A DNA stretch of 64,000 nt from NCBI RefSeq assembly GCF_011305995.1, contig NZ_CP049910.1, positions 2,232,001 to 2,296,000 on the forward strand, read 5' to 3'. The position numbers were made by a program, and so were the translations under genes. The stretch comes from Diaphorobacter sp. HDW4A (GTDB taxonomy: Bacteria; Pseudomonadota; Gammaproteobacteria; Burkholderiales; Burkholderiaceae_C). The notes under the pieces were generated by a model. It was not told the DNA's origin. It did no database searches and saw only the letters and a list, made by a program, of their open reading frames with translations. Positions 46,404-55,719 of this stretch are shown one piece after another; position 1 is the stretch's first letter; each line of letters opens with the position of its first letter.

Positions 46404-48959
46404 TCAATGCATTCCACGTCGACCGGTGCCACCCCATCGCTTGGTATCGGGCGAGAGAATCGCAAGCGGATTGTTGGCGGGCTCGGCAAGTGGTGCGAGC
46501 AGCCCTGCGAGCTCATCGGCGCTGAATTTGACGGCTCCAGCGGCATCACTGCCCAGAACTCCTTGGGCTAACATGCGTTTGCGTTCCTGCAACTCCAGCA
46601 TGCGTTCCTCGACGCTGCCACGCACGACGATGCGATAGACGAAGACAGGTGATGTCTGCCCGATGCGGTGCGCGCGTGCAGTGGCCTGTTCCTGCACGGC
46701 AGGATTCCACCATGGGTCGAGATGGATCACTGTGTCCGCAGCGGTCAGATTAAGGCCCGTGCCACCGGCCTTGAGGCTCGCGAGCAGGATTGGAGGTGCG
46801 TTTTCGTCCGCTTGTTGAAAGTGGGTGACGATGTGTTCGCGTTCGCCTGGCGACGTTTCCCCGGTCAGCATGAGATAGGGAATCTGGCAACTGTCGAGCA
46901 ACTGAGCCACCAGACGCAGCATTGAGGTGAACTGCGAGAACAGCAGGATGCGCCGACCGTCCTCCACCAGTTCGGGAAGCATGTGTTCGAGATGATCCAG
47001 CTTGGCGCGTTCGGTATCGGGGTGAATGCTGGTGCCACGCAGCAGACGTGGATCGCAGCAGACCTGGCGCAGCTTGAGCAGGGCGTCGAGAATCGCGATC
47101 TGTGCGGCATTGCCCCAGTCCTGCGCCTTGAGCACGCGGCGCACCTCCTTGTCGCAGGCGGTGCGCACGGCCTCGTAGAGCTCGCGCTGGCGGCCCTGCA
47201 GCTCCACGCGAACCAGCATGTCGCTGCGCTCAGGCAGCTCTTTTGCCACATCGCTTTTCGTGCGCCGAAGAATGAACGGTGCTATGCGCTTGGCGAGCAG
47301 CTCGGCGCGCAGAGTCTCGCCGTTTTCCTCGATGGGCTTGCGCCAGCGACGGCCGAAGGTGTGCGGGTCGCCCAGAAAGCCCGGCATCAGAAAATCAAAC
47401 TGCGCCCAGAGCTCGCCCAGATGGTTCTCCAGCGGCGTGCCGGTCAGGCTCAGCAGGTGCGGCGCCTTGAAGCGGCGCAGCGCCCGTGCCGTGCGGCTTC
47501 CGGCGTTCTTCACCATCTGCGCCTCGTCGAGGATCAACAAGTGCCAGGGCCTGGCGGAGAGCGCATCCACATCGCGCCAGACGAGCGGGTAGGTGGTGAA
47601 GACGAGATCATGGTCCTGGGCGGTGAGCAGACCTTCCGCGCGATCCGCGCCCGTCAGCACCAGCACGCGCAGCTCGGGCGTGACCAGCCGGGCCTCGGCC
47701 AACCAGTTGAAGACCAGCGAGGTCGGCATGACGACGAGCGCCGGATGCGTGAGCCGTCCCTCGCGCTTTTCGGTCAGCACATGGGCGAGTGCCTGCGCGG
47801 TTTTTCCGAGTCCCATCTCGTCGGCCAGAATGCCGCCCAGATGATTGGCGCGCAGATACTGCAGCCACGCAAGGCCATCAAGCTGGTAATTGCGCAGCGT
47901 GATGGCGAGGCCTTCCGGCGCTGACAGTGCCTGCGGCGTGCCTTGCTTGCCAAGCCGGCTGGCGAGCAGTTCGAGACCGGTATCGCCCTGCAGCTGCCAT
48001 TGGTTGTCGGGCGCGACGCGGCCGGTCTGGAGCAGGGCGGTGCGCAGCGCCTCGATGCGGCGCATGTCCCAATGCGGCAGCGCAATCGGCTCCCCGTCGC
48101 GCAGTTGTTTGCGGGCCGGGTCGGCGATCAGGTCGACCATGGTGCGCAGAATCGCCTTGAGCGGCGCGGCAGGAACGTCGATGCGTTTGCCGCCGACGGC
48201 GCGCAGCTGGATCGTCGCGAGATCGTCCACGCTGTCGATGTGTTCGACGGACAGCCAGCGTGAGTCGCGCGCCAGAAGATTGGCGAGCATCGGCACGAGA
48301 TCGAGCGTCATGCCGTCGATCTCGATGCCGAGACTCAGTAGCCATGCTCCTTCACGGCGAGCGAGTTGCAGCGCTTGAACGGGCTCCGGCTTGACTGCGA
48401 AGTCGCCCGCCACCTGCAGACTTTCGACTTCGCCCGAATCACTTCCGAGCCGGAGTTGCCAGCGCTGAACCGCCACGCTCTCGTGCGCGAAGCCGGGGCG
48501 CATGTGGATGTCCCAGCCCTCACGCCGCAGCTCGGGCAGCACATCAGCCCAGAAGTCAGAAAACATCGATTCCTGCGCCAATGTCCAGAGTGGCCCAAGA
48601 TCGCGTTCGATATCGGGATGGCGCCATTGAAGATGGTCCGCCTTCACGGGCGTGAGATGGAGCGACCAGACGCGGTCCATCGCATCCTGCTCGGCGCAGC
48701 GATCACGCTCGACAGGGCTGGCGGTGTTGGCTGCGCGCGGCTGCAGGATCGACGTGGGGGCCGGGGTTTCCCAGAGCGAGCCCTCCGGCAGCCGATACAC
48801 CCAAGTGATCTGCACAAGGCTGACCAAATCGCCACGCGGCCCGAGCTTGCCTTGGCTGCGCATGCCGAGCAGGCCATCGCCTCGGCCCAGCGTCATCAGC
48901 GTGATGCGTGGCTGAAAGCTGCTGTGGGGGCTGAAGGGCAAGGGGCTGGGTTCTGGCAC
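46404..48959 (-). CDS. SNF2-family DEAD/DEAH helicase, apparently lacking the N-terminal SWIM region
   Basis: This helicase has 851 residues. Walker A is in ADEMGLGKTAQ, the DEAQ box in ILDEAQMVKN, motif III in SLTGTPLENHLGELW, and motifs V and VI in SLKAGGTGLNLT and QATARAHRIGQ. The family member common in proteobacteria carries an N-terminal SWIM zinc finger of roughly 200 residues; here the sequence opens inside the following domain. Start is GTG 48959, the first in-frame start codon after a stop at 49041. The 27 codons before it also read as plausible protein. Confidence 0.87.
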   Translation of the reverse strand: MPEPSPLPFSPHSSFQPRITLMTLGRGDGLLGMRSQGKLGPRGDLVSLVQITWVYRLPEGSLWETPAPTSILQPRAANTASPVERDRCAEQDAMDRVWSLHLTPVKADHLQWRHPDIERDLGPLWTLAQESMFSDFWADVLPELRREGWDIHMRPGFAHESVAVQRWQLRLGSDSGEVESLQVAGDFAVKPEPVQALQLARREGAWLLSLGIEIDGMTLDLVPMLANLLARDSRWLSVEHIDSVDDLATIQLRAVGGKRIDVPAAPLKAILRTMVDLIADPARKQLRDGEPIALPHWDMRRIEALRTALLQTGRVAPDNQWQLQGDTGLELLASRLGKQGTPQALSAPEGLAITLRNYQLDGLAWLQYLRANHLGGILADEMGLGKTAQALAHVLTEKREGRLTHPALVVMPTSLVFNWLAEARLVTPELRVLVLTGADRAEGLLTAQDHDLVFTTYPLVWRDVDALSARPWHLLILDEAQMVKNAGSRTARALRRFKAPHLLSLTGTPLENHLGELWAQFDFLMPGFLGDPHTFGRRWRKPIEENGETLRAELLAKRIAPFILRRTKSDVAKELPERSDMLVRVELQGRQRELYEAVRTACDKEVRRVLKAQDWGNAAQIAILDALLKLRQVCCDPRLLRGTSIHPDTERAKLDHLEHMLPELVEDGRRILLFSQFTSMLRLVAQLLDSCQIPYLMLTGETSPGEREHIVTHFQQADENAPPILLASLKAGGTGLNLTAADTVIHLDPWWNPAVQEQATARAHRIGQTSPVFVYRIVVRGSVEERMLELQERKRMLAQGVLGSDAAGAVKFSADELAGLLAPLAEPANNPLAILSPDTKRWGGTGRRGMH

Positions 48960-49040
48960 GAAAGGGGACGAGGCGGGTTGGCGATCAAACCAGCCTGCAG
49001 TGTGACGTGAAAACTGAAAGCCAAATCTTAGCGCGTAGAC

Positions 49041-49571
49041 TCAGATCCCGGAGCCGGACGAAGGCGGCAGGCTCAACTGAGCCGCTTGAACCACCTGAAC
49101 GCATTCACGCAGATGCTGTTCGCCAAGAAGCCGCAGCGTGGCGTAGTTGAGCGCCGCAGACACGGCCTGGCCGGCCAGTGGCACATACTTGGCCGCCTGT
49201 GCCGTCGTCATGCGCATGCCGACCAGCTTGGCCAGACGCAGCACCATTTCACGCGTGACGAATTTTCCAATGAGCGCGGAGCCGACGATGGCGACCGCGT
49301 TCTGCACGCTCTGTCGCTTCTCGGGTGAAAGCTCATCGAGCTGCTGCGGCGTGAGCCCGAATTCGGCGTTGATTTTGGGAATGATGCGCGAGAGCAGGGC
49401 CGCCTGCGTGGCCCAGTCGAGACCCGGAATCGGCACGGCGCCTGCTACGGCGGCGATCAATGCCCGATTCTTGAGCAGCTTGCGGCTGCGCGCGATGGCA
49501 GCCAGTACAGCAGGATCGTCACCCGCGAGCTGCTCGGGAGTCGGGGAGCGCTTGAGCATTCCGGTTTTCAA
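49041..49571 (-). CDS. EcsC family protein
   Basis: This alpha-helical protein has 176 residues. The IPGLDWATQAALLSRIIPKINAEFGLTP segment and the later helices (VPLAGQAVSAALNYATLRLLG) match EcsC-like proteins, whose role is unknown (membrane or stress related). Its stop codon is in the same reading frame as the SNF2 helicase that follows, with 79 bp between this stop and the helicase GTG. Confidence 0.78.
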   Translation of the reverse strand: MKTGMLKRSPTPEQLAGDDPAVLAAIARSRKLLKNRALIAAVAGAVPIPGLDWATQAALLSRIIPKINAEFGLTPQQLDELSPEKRQSVQNAVAIVGSALIGKFVTREMVLRLAKLVGMRMTTAQAAKYVPLAGQAVSAALNYATLRLLGEQHLRECVQVVQAAQLSLPPSSGSGI

Positions 49572-49704
49572 CTGCCGTACCTCAATATCAGTTGGCCGAT
49601 GGAATGCTGGTCAGTTTGAGTAGTCCTCAGCCCTTGACACCGGCGCGCACGAGGCGAGAGCAGTCGATCAAGGGCCGCCCCGCAGCGACGGCTGCGTCCT
49701 TTCA

Positions 49705-49956
49705 TCAAACCTTGCGGCGGATCAGGCCGTAGATGAAGAGCAGCACAATGGCGCCGACGACTGATGCGATCCAGCCAGCGGCTTCGCCTTGCTGGTACCA
49801 GTGCATGGCCACGCCGAGGTAAGTGGCGAGGAAGGATCCGGCGACACCCAGCAACGCGGTCATGATCCAGCCCAACTTGTCATCGCCCGGCTTGATCGCA
49901 CGCGCGATGAAACCAACGATCAGACCCACAAACAAAGTGCCCAGAATATTCATCAT
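49705..49956 (-). CDS. GlsB/YeaQ/YmgE family stress-response membrane protein
   Basis: This membrane protein of 83 residues has three helices (NILGTLFVGLIVGFIARAI, MTALLGVAGSFLATYLG, WIASVVGAIVLLFIYGLI) and ends in basic RRKV. GGGAG is 11 nt before the ATG; a second ATG follows immediately. Members are small transglycosylase-associated/stress proteins of unresolved function. Confidence 0.88.
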   Translation of the reverse strand: MMNILGTLFVGLIVGFIARAIKPGDDKLGWIMTALLGVAGSFLATYLGVAMHWYQQGEAAGWIASVVGAIVLLFIYGLIRRKV

Positions 49957-50163
49957 GATGAAACCAACTCCCTATGGAAAATAGACAAGGCGGCGGACGC
50001 CGCTTTGAAATGACCGCTCACTGTAACGCAGCCAAAGCGTGATTGTGTGTCAGCGGAAGTGCTGCAAGATGCCTTGGGTGCATTTTGCTGGGAGCACGGG
50101 CAACTTTTCATTGGTCGATAAAACAAGTTTGCATTTCGTCGAACATGCCCAATGCAGCATCGT

Positions 50164-50200
50164 CAAAAACAAAAGGCCTGCATCGGGGAATGCAGGCCTT
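50164..50200 (-). terminator. Rho-independent terminator of the NlpC/P60 gene
   Basis: AAGGCCTGCAT and ATGCAGGCCTT form a perfect 11-bp stem with a 6-nt loop. On the minus strand it is followed by TTGTTTTTG. It lies 20 bp after the hydrolase stop. Confidence 0.85.
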
Positions 50201-50219
50201 GGTATCTTGATCGCCGTAT

Positions 50220-50789
50220 TTATTTTTGCTGGATCAGCTTGGTGATGTCGTCGGCATTCTGATCTTCGGCGTTCACACGCCGTGCGCCGTTGAAGCGGCT
50301 TTGCCAGTACGAGATGCTCATGTCTTCCACGCGGACCGAAGCGCCGGTGCGCGGAGCGTGAATGAACTTGCCATCACCAAGATAAATGCCCACATGACTG
50401 AACGCGCGGCGCATGGTGTTGAAAAACACCAGATCACCGGGGCGCAGATCCTTCTTGTCGATCACTTCGGTGGCCGCGGCCTGTTCCTTGGCAACGCGTG
50501 GCAGAGCCAAGCCCTTGGCCTGCTCGTAAATGGTGCGCACGAAGCCGCTGCAATCAAAGCCATTCTCTGCGTTGCTGCCGCCGCGACGATAGGGGACTCC
50601 GATGAATCCCATAGCGGTCGAGACGAGTTCACTCGTTCGATCCGCCATACCGTGGCGTACGTCTTGGAGCTGGGCAATCAGGCCACGGTCGGCCAACAAG
50701 CGCTCCATGTCATCAGCGGTGGAGTTGGTTGGTGCGGCGATTGATACATTCGCGAACGCAAGTAACAGTAAGCAAAGCCATCGGGACAT
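50220..50789 (-). CDS. NlpC/P60 family peptidoglycan endopeptidase
   Basis: This secreted cell-wall hydrolase has about 189 residues. Its signal peptide is MSRWLCLLLLAFANVSIAA. The NlpC/P60 catalytic Cys80 lies in GFDCSGFV, His in FSHVGIYLG and the third polar residue in KFIHAPRTG. It cleaves stem peptides or amides in murein. ATG 50789 fits the signal peptide; a GTG at 50807 is less likely. It diverges from the sugar dehydrogenase gene. Confidence 0.9.
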   Translation of the reverse strand: MSRWLCLLLLAFANVSIAAPTNSTADDMERLLADRGLIAQLQDVRHGMADRTSELVSTAMGFIGVPYRRGGSNAENGFDCSGFVRTIYEQAKGLALPRVAKEQAAATEVIDKKDLRPGDLVFFNTMRRAFSHVGIYLGDGKFIHAPRTGASVRVEDMSISYWQSRFNGARRVNAEDQNADDITKLIQQK

Positions 50790-51005
50790 GGGGACGGAGA
50801 GTATCACGACTTGCTTCTATACCAAGCTCGAAAAATGTTACGGCGCCCCGGTTTATCCCTGATTCGGCTTTTGTTTGACATATCGTTACTTGCTCGTGTT
50901 TTGGGGCTATCAGATCGATAGGCGTTCTCTTTCCTATATAACAAAGAGAAATCTTGTATTCGCGGCTTGGATCTACAAGTCCATATGAGAGCCTGAGGAG
51001 ATTTT

Positions 51006-52190
51006 ATGTTTCAAATTGTACGAAATCCCTTCGCAAAGTGCGGTGCAACATCGATGATGAGTTCCGTGTTGCTTGGTCTGTGTGCTTTCAATGTTATAGC
51101 GCAGCCTTTCCCGGCGGCAGAGCCATTGCCCAAGGCATCGACCCGTGCGCTGGCCGTGGAAACGGTGGCGGAGCGTCTGGGACACCCTTGGGCGATGGCT
51201 TTTCTGCCGGGTGGCGGCTATCTGGTGACCGAGCGGCCCGGGCGGATGCGGGTGGTCAACGAGGCCGGTCTTCTCGGCCCGCCCCTCAAAGGGTTGCCGC
51301 ATATTGCTGCGACTGGTCAGGGTGGTCTGCTCGACGTGGTGTTGGATCGGGATTTCGCGAAGAACCGACGGATCTTCTTCTGCTACGCCGAGCCTGATGC
51401 CAAGGATCGCTCGTTGAACTCGACCGCGTTGGCCAGTTCCACGCTCGACCGGGAAGGTAACGTGCTCAAGGATCTCAAAGTGGTGTTCAGCCAGAAGCCC
51501 AAGTTGCGCAGCAGCCTGCATTTTGGCTGCCGCATCGCACAAAGCCCGGATGGCACACTGTTTCTGGGGCTCGGAGAGCGCTCGAGCTTCAAGGAGCAGG
51601 CGCAGATGTTGGACAGCCATCTGGGCAAGATCGTGCGTATTCAGCCTGAAGGCGGCGCGGTGTCGGGAAATCCGTTTGCGGGCAAGGCGGACGCGTTGCC
51701 CGAAATCTGGAGCTGGGGCCACCGCAACATCCAGGCCGCCACGCTGACGGCAGACGGCAAGCTCTGGGTGGTGGAACACGGTCCGCAGGGCGGGGACGAG
51801 ATCAATCTGGTGCGCCCGGGCAAGAACTACGGCTGGCCCGTCATCACCTATGGCGAAAACTACGGCGGTGGGCGCATCGGCAAGGGCGTCACGCAGGCGC
51901 CCGGCATGGAGCAGCCTGTGCACTACTGGGTACCATCGATTGCACCGTCGGGCATTGCGGAGCTCACGAGCGATCGCTATGGGCCGCAATGGAAGGGCAG
52001 CCTTTTCATCGGATCGCTAAAGATCCAGCGTCTGCACAGGCTGCAGTTGGACGGCGAAAAGGTGGTGCGCGACGAGATTCTGCTGCCCGATCTCAGGGAA
52101 CGGGTGCGGGATGTTCGCCAAGGGCCGGACGGCTTGCTCTATCTGCTGACCGACAGCTCCGAAGGCAAGCTGCTGCGCGTCAAGCCCTGA
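51006..52190 (+). CDS. PQQ-dependent sugar dehydrogenase (aldose dehydrogenase-like)
   Basis: This periplasmic six-bladed propeller enzyme has 394 residues with a signal peptide (cleavage near NVIAQP). The family segments LGHPWAMAFLPGGGYLVTERPG, GQGGLLDVVLD, WSWGHRNIQAA and EHGPQGGDEINL (substrate/PQQ and calcium sites) are conserved. GAGG precedes the ATG. It oxidises aldoses with PQQ; the cofactor must be made or acquired elsewhere. Confidence 0.92.
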   Translation: MFQIVRNPFAKCGATSMMSSVLLGLCAFNVIAQPFPAAEPLPKASTRALAVETVAERLGHPWAMAFLPGGGYLVTERPGRMRVVNEAGLLGPPLKGLPHIAATGQGGLLDVVLDRDFAKNRRIFFCYAEPDAKDRSLNSTALASSTLDREGNVLKDLKVVFSQKPKLRSSLHFGCRIAQSPDGTLFLGLGERSSFKEQAQMLDSHLGKIVRIQPEGGAVSGNPFAGKADALPEIWSWGHRNIQAATLTADGKLWVVEHGPQGGDEINLVRPGKNYGWPVITYGENYGGGRIGKGVTQAPGMEQPVHYWVPSIAPSGIAELTSDRYGPQWKGSLFIGSLKIQRLHRLQLDGEKVVRDEILLPDLRERVRDVRQGPDGLLYLLTDSSEGKLLRVKP

Positions 52191-52203
52191 GAGACAGTCA
52201 GGG

Positions 52204-52644
52204 TCAGCTCAAATGGAACATCCACTTGGCGATCATCACGATGCCAACCATGTGGGTGAACACGCTGTAGTGAATGATTCTGGAGTCGCGTGAACCCAGC
52301 TTGCCACGTCGCTGCAGAGCCATGGCGGTCAGAAAGTGGCCCATCACGCTGGTGGTGAAGGCGATCTTGATCCAGAGCAGCAGCCCAAAACGGTGCTGAA
52401 GGGGATCGGCGAGCAGCGACCCATAGGCCATCCAGGCCATGCCAATGCCCGCTCCATAGAGACAAAGCAGGACCCAGGGCATGATTTTGCGAGCGCGCGC
52501 GCCGACGGCCGATTCAAGCTGGCGCATGGCCTCGCGCGGCATTTGGGCGCGCAGCGGCTCGAGCATCAGCACTTCGAAGAACACCACGCCGATGAAGAAC
52601 AGGGCGGCAAACAGATGAATGGTGAGAAGAATGGGATAGGTCAT
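52204..52644 (-). CDS. CopD-like membrane protein
   Basis: This integral membrane protein has 146 residues and four helices. His10 lies in the first (LLTIHLFAALFFIGVVFFEVL), and His residues also lie near HFLTAMAL and HYSVFTHMVGI. The layout matches the small CopD/YgjI-like family, possibly involved in copper or haem-related functions, but the role is unproved. It converges on the sugar dehydrogenase gene with only 13 bp between stops. Confidence 0.72.
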   Translation of the reverse strand: MTYPILLTIHLFAALFFIGVVFFEVLMLEPLRAQMPREAMRQLESAVGARARKIMPWVLLCLYGAGIGMAWMAYGSLLADPLQHRFGLLLWIKIAFTTSVMGHFLTAMALQRRGKLGSRDSRIIHYSVFTHMVGIVMIAKWMFHLS

Positions 52645-52838
52645 GGATCAAGTCCTCGCGCGGTAAGCGCTTGTGACAGTGGCATGTGCCCATCGTTACG
52701 CCGAGCGGGGCTTTGATCCATGATGTAAGTCAATTTTGGAGCGGAGCGTTCCGCAAGCCCCACCGATGGCATTGGTGCATGATCCTGCGACAATCTCTGA
52801 TTTGAATCGCCCGTTGTTGGTAAGAAAGAATAAATTCC

Positions 52839-53444
52839 ATGCTGCTTGATGAATCCGAATCCCAACTGGTGCTTGTGGACTATCAGGAGCGCCTGATGCC
52901 GGTGATTTTCGAAGGCGCAATCGTGCTCGAGAATGCCCGCCGTCTTGCGAAGATCGCCCAGTTCATGGACGTGCCAGTCTGGGGTACGGAGCAGAATCCT
53001 TCCCGCTTGGGTGGCAACGATCCGGAGTTGCGCGCGCTGTGCCGCAACACGCTATCGAAAATGCATTTCAGCGCCGCCGAGGAAGGTCTTGGTGAATGGC
53101 TGCGTCCTCCCGCAAAGCCCCAGCAGGGCGGCAATGCCCGCAGCTTGCCCAAGCATTTGCAGAAGCCTCAGCAGCAAGCACCTGAGCGCAACACGGTGGT
53201 GATCGCTGGCTGCGAGGCGCATGTCTGTCTTCTGCAGACGGCGCTGGATCTTCTGGAAGATGAGTTCGATGTCTGGGTCGTGACCGACGCCTGCAGTTCG
53301 CGCACGGAGCGCAACCGCGACGCGGCTTTTGACCGTCTTGCAGGCGCTGGCGCTGAACTCGTGACCACCGAAATGGTCGCTTTTGAATGGCTGCGCACCT
53401 GCGAGCATCCGGATTTCAAGGACATGCTGGCGCTGGTCAAGTAG
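52839..53444 (+). CDS. Isochorismatase-family hydrolase with an internal insertion
   Basis: This cysteine hydrolase has 201 residues. The likely triad is Asp14 (LVLVDYQ), Lys74 (LSKMHFSA) and Cys130 (AGCEAHVCLLQTAL). About 30 residues rich in Pro, Gln and Lys (about 88-118) sit between the Lys and Cys motifs, longer than in typical relatives of about 180-190 residues. Substrate unknown. There is only a weak AAGAAAG site before the ATG. Confidence 0.87.
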   Translation: MLLDESESQLVLVDYQERLMPVIFEGAIVLENARRLAKIAQFMDVPVWGTEQNPSRLGGNDPELRALCRNTLSKMHFSAAEEGLGEWLRPPAKPQQGGNARSLPKHLQKPQQQAPERNTVVIAGCEAHVCLLQTALDLLEDEFDVWVVTDACSSRTERNRDAAFDRLAGAGAELVTTEMVAFEWLRTCEHPDFKDMLALVK

Positions 53445-53766
53445 CCCACAGGAAGGAGCCGCCGCGTAGCGCGCGGTGCCAGCCGTTCCAACCGAGAGTC
53501 GCCTAGCTTCAACTTCTTGCCTTACGTGGTTGACCTAGCTCAACCACCGCGAATTCCTCGCTTCAACCTTATCGCCAATGCCTTCAGATGCTCGCAAAAT
53601 ACGAGTATTCATTGGTGAGAAGGGTGTAGTTCTGTATCGCCTCTCGGAATGCCTGAAAGACCTCCCGGAGCGTCAGCTTGACGAAAACTCGCTTATACAT
53701 AATGAAATCAACGGAGTTGCCACAGCGGTTGCGCAGCGCCGTCGGTCATATAAGGAGACTATTCCA
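53445..53766 (+). other. Leader/intergenic region upstream of prpE
   Basis: These 322 bp carry no recognisable gene. A plus-strand frame from 53578 runs into prpE in phase but lacks a ribosome site. The region holds the dyad at 53526-53547 and a possible -35 TTGACG at 53678-53683 with TAATGA 16 nt downstream. The prpE Shine-Dalgarno AAGGAG follows, 9 nt before its ATG. Confidence 0.5.
53526..53547. promoter_or_regulatory. GTGGTTGA-N6-TCAACCAC dyad upstream of prpE
   Basis: A perfect 8-bp inverted repeat with a 6-nt centre lies 220 bp before prpE. It lacks a following T run and is a candidate operator or structured leader element. Confidence 0.4.
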
Positions 53767-55659
53767 ATGCTGAGTTTTTCTGAGTTCCATCGTCGTTCGA
53801 TAGAAGATCGTGATGCCTTCTGGTCCGAACAGGCCCAGTTCATCGAATGGCAAACCAAGCCCCAACAAATCTGCGATTACAGCAATCCGCCATTTGCGCG
53901 CTGGTTCGTGGGAGCTACGACCAATCTGTGCCACAACTCGATTGATCGCCATTTGGCCGAACGCGCCAATCAAAATGCGCTGATCGCGATCTCCACCGAA
54001 ACCAACACCGAGCGCGCCTACAGCTACGCCGAGCTGCACAAGGAAGTGCAGCGCATGGCTGCCTGCCTTCAGGCGCTGGGCGTGAAGCAGGGTGACCGAG
54101 TGCTGATCTATATGCCGATGATTGCCGAGGCGTCGTTCGCGATGCTGGCCTGCGCGCGTATCGGTGCGATTCACTCTGTCGTGTTCGGCGGCTTCGCCTC
54201 CGCATCGCTGGCTTCGCGCATCGAGGACGCGGAGCCGACCGTGATCGTATCGGCCGATGCAGGCTCGCGCGGCGGCAAAGTCGTGCCATACAAACCATTG
54301 CTGGACGAGGCCATCGAGCTGTCCGCGCACAAGCCACAAGCCGTGCTGCTGGTGGATCGTGGTCTTGCTCCGGCCAACATGCGCGCAGGCCGCGATCACG
54401 ACTGGGCGGCGCTGCGCAGCCAGCATCTCGATGCCAATGTGCCCTGCGTCTGGCTCGACGCTACGCAATCCAGCTACACGCTCTACACCAGTGGCACCAC
54501 GGGAAAGCCCAAGGGCGTGCAGCGCGACACCGGCGGCTACGCCGTGGCGCTGGCGTCCAGCATGCGCTGGGTGTTCGATGCCAAGCCTGGCGACACCTTC
54601 TTCTGCACCAGCGACATCGGCTGGGTCGTCGGCCACAGCTACATCATCTATGGCCCGCTGCTTGCCGGTATGGCGACCGTCATGTACGAAGGTCTGCCGA
54701 TCCGTCCCGATGCGGGCATCTGGTGGAGCATCGTCGAGAAGTACAAGGTCACGCACATGTTCTCCGCGCCGACGGCGGTGCGCGTGCTCAAGAAGCAGGA
54801 TCCCGAATACCTCAAGCGCTACGACCTCTCGACGCTCAAGGGGCTCTGGCTTGCGGGCGAGCCGCTCGACGAGCCCACGGCTCAGTGGATCAGCGGAGCG
54901 CTACAGGTGCCGATCATCGACAACTACTGGCAGACCGAAACCGGCTGGCCGATTCTCACGCTGTGCAACGGCGTGGAAAAGCAGCCGTCGCGCTTCGGTA
55001 GTCCCGGCAAGGCGGTCTATGGTTACAACGTCAAGCTGATCGATGAGACCAACGGCGAAGAGCTGACAGCGCCCAACCAGAAGGGCGTGCTGGCCATTGA
55101 AGGGCCGTTGCCGCCCGGGTGCCTGCAGACCGTTTGGCGCAATGATGAGCGATTCGTCAACACCTATTGGAAGAGCATTCCGGGTCGTCTGATCTACAGC
55201 ACCTTCGATTGGGGCGTTCGCGATCAGGATGGCTACTTCTTCATTCTGGGTCGCACCGACGACGTGATCAACGTGGCCGGGCACCGCCTTGGCACACGCG
55301 AGATCGAGGAATGCATCTCGGGCAACGCGAACATCGCCGAAGTGGCGGTGGTGGGCGTGGCGGACAACCTCAAGGGGCAGGTCGCCATGGCGTTCGCGGT
55401 GGCACGTGATGCTTCCGGGTTGACGGACGACGCCGCGCGCCTCAAGTTCGAGGGCGAGATCATGAAGCATGTGGACAACCAGCTTGGCGCCGTGGCCCGT
55501 CCTGCGCGCGTGTTCTTCGTGAACGCGCTGCCCAAGACGCGCAGCGGCAAGCTGCTGCGTCGCACGCTGCAGGCGATCGCGGAAAAGCGCGACCCGGGCG
55601 ACGTGACGACGATGGAGGATCCGACGGCACTGCAGCAGATCAAGGATCTGCTCGGCTGA
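53767..55659 (+). CDS. prpE: Propionate--CoA ligase
   Basis: This AMP-forming acyl-CoA synthetase has 630 residues. Its N-terminus LSFSEFHRRSIEDRDAFW is characteristic of PrpE. The ATP motif YTSGTTGKPKG, the core GGRT-equivalent RTDDVINVAGHR and the catalytic-Lys region TRSGKLLRR are intact. It activates propionate (and acetate less well) for the methylcitrate or methylmalonyl routes; prpBCD genes are not in the window. Start ATG 53767 has AAGGAG upstream. Confidence 0.94.
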   Translation: MLSFSEFHRRSIEDRDAFWSEQAQFIEWQTKPQQICDYSNPPFARWFVGATTNLCHNSIDRHLAERANQNALIAISTETNTERAYSYAELHKEVQRMAACLQALGVKQGDRVLIYMPMIAEASFAMLACARIGAIHSVVFGGFASASLASRIEDAEPTVIVSADAGSRGGKVVPYKPLLDEAIELSAHKPQAVLLVDRGLAPANMRAGRDHDWAALRSQHLDANVPCVWLDATQSSYTLYTSGTTGKPKGVQRDTGGYAVALASSMRWVFDAKPGDTFFCTSDIGWVVGHSYIIYGPLLAGMATVMYEGLPIRPDAGIWWSIVEKYKVTHMFSAPTAVRVLKKQDPEYLKRYDLSTLKGLWLAGEPLDEPTAQWISGALQVPIIDNYWQTETGWPILTLCNGVEKQPSRFGSPGKAVYGYNVKLIDETNGEELTAPNQKGVLAIEGPLPPGCLQTVWRNDERFVNTYWKSIPGRLIYSTFDWGVRDQDGYFFILGRTDDVINVAGHRLGTREIEECISGNANIAEVAVVGVADNLKGQVAMAFAVARDASGLTDDAARLKFEGEIMKHVDNQLGAVARPARVFFVNALPKTRSGKLLRRTLQAIAEKRDPGDVTTMEDPTALQQIKDLLG

Positions 55660-55679
55660 CGGATCTGGAACGGTTTTAC

Positions 55680-55719
55680 AGCTGTTATCGCGGTTGGAGC
55701 GGTGGTAGCAGCTTTTTTT
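55680..55719 (+). terminator. Rho-independent terminator of prpE
   Basis: A 12-bp stem (55680-55691 with 55702-55713, three G-U pairs) and a 10-nt loop are followed by seven T residues, starting 20 bp after the prpE stop. It overlaps the stop codon of the convergent GGDEF-EAL gene. Confidence 0.75.

Noticed and set aside
45247..49571. XRE, EVE, SNF2 helicase and EcsC genes as an anti-phage defence island
   Set aside because: There is no nuclease, methylase, integrase or composition shift, and the helicase and EVE families are common chromosomal genes; kept only as separate observations.
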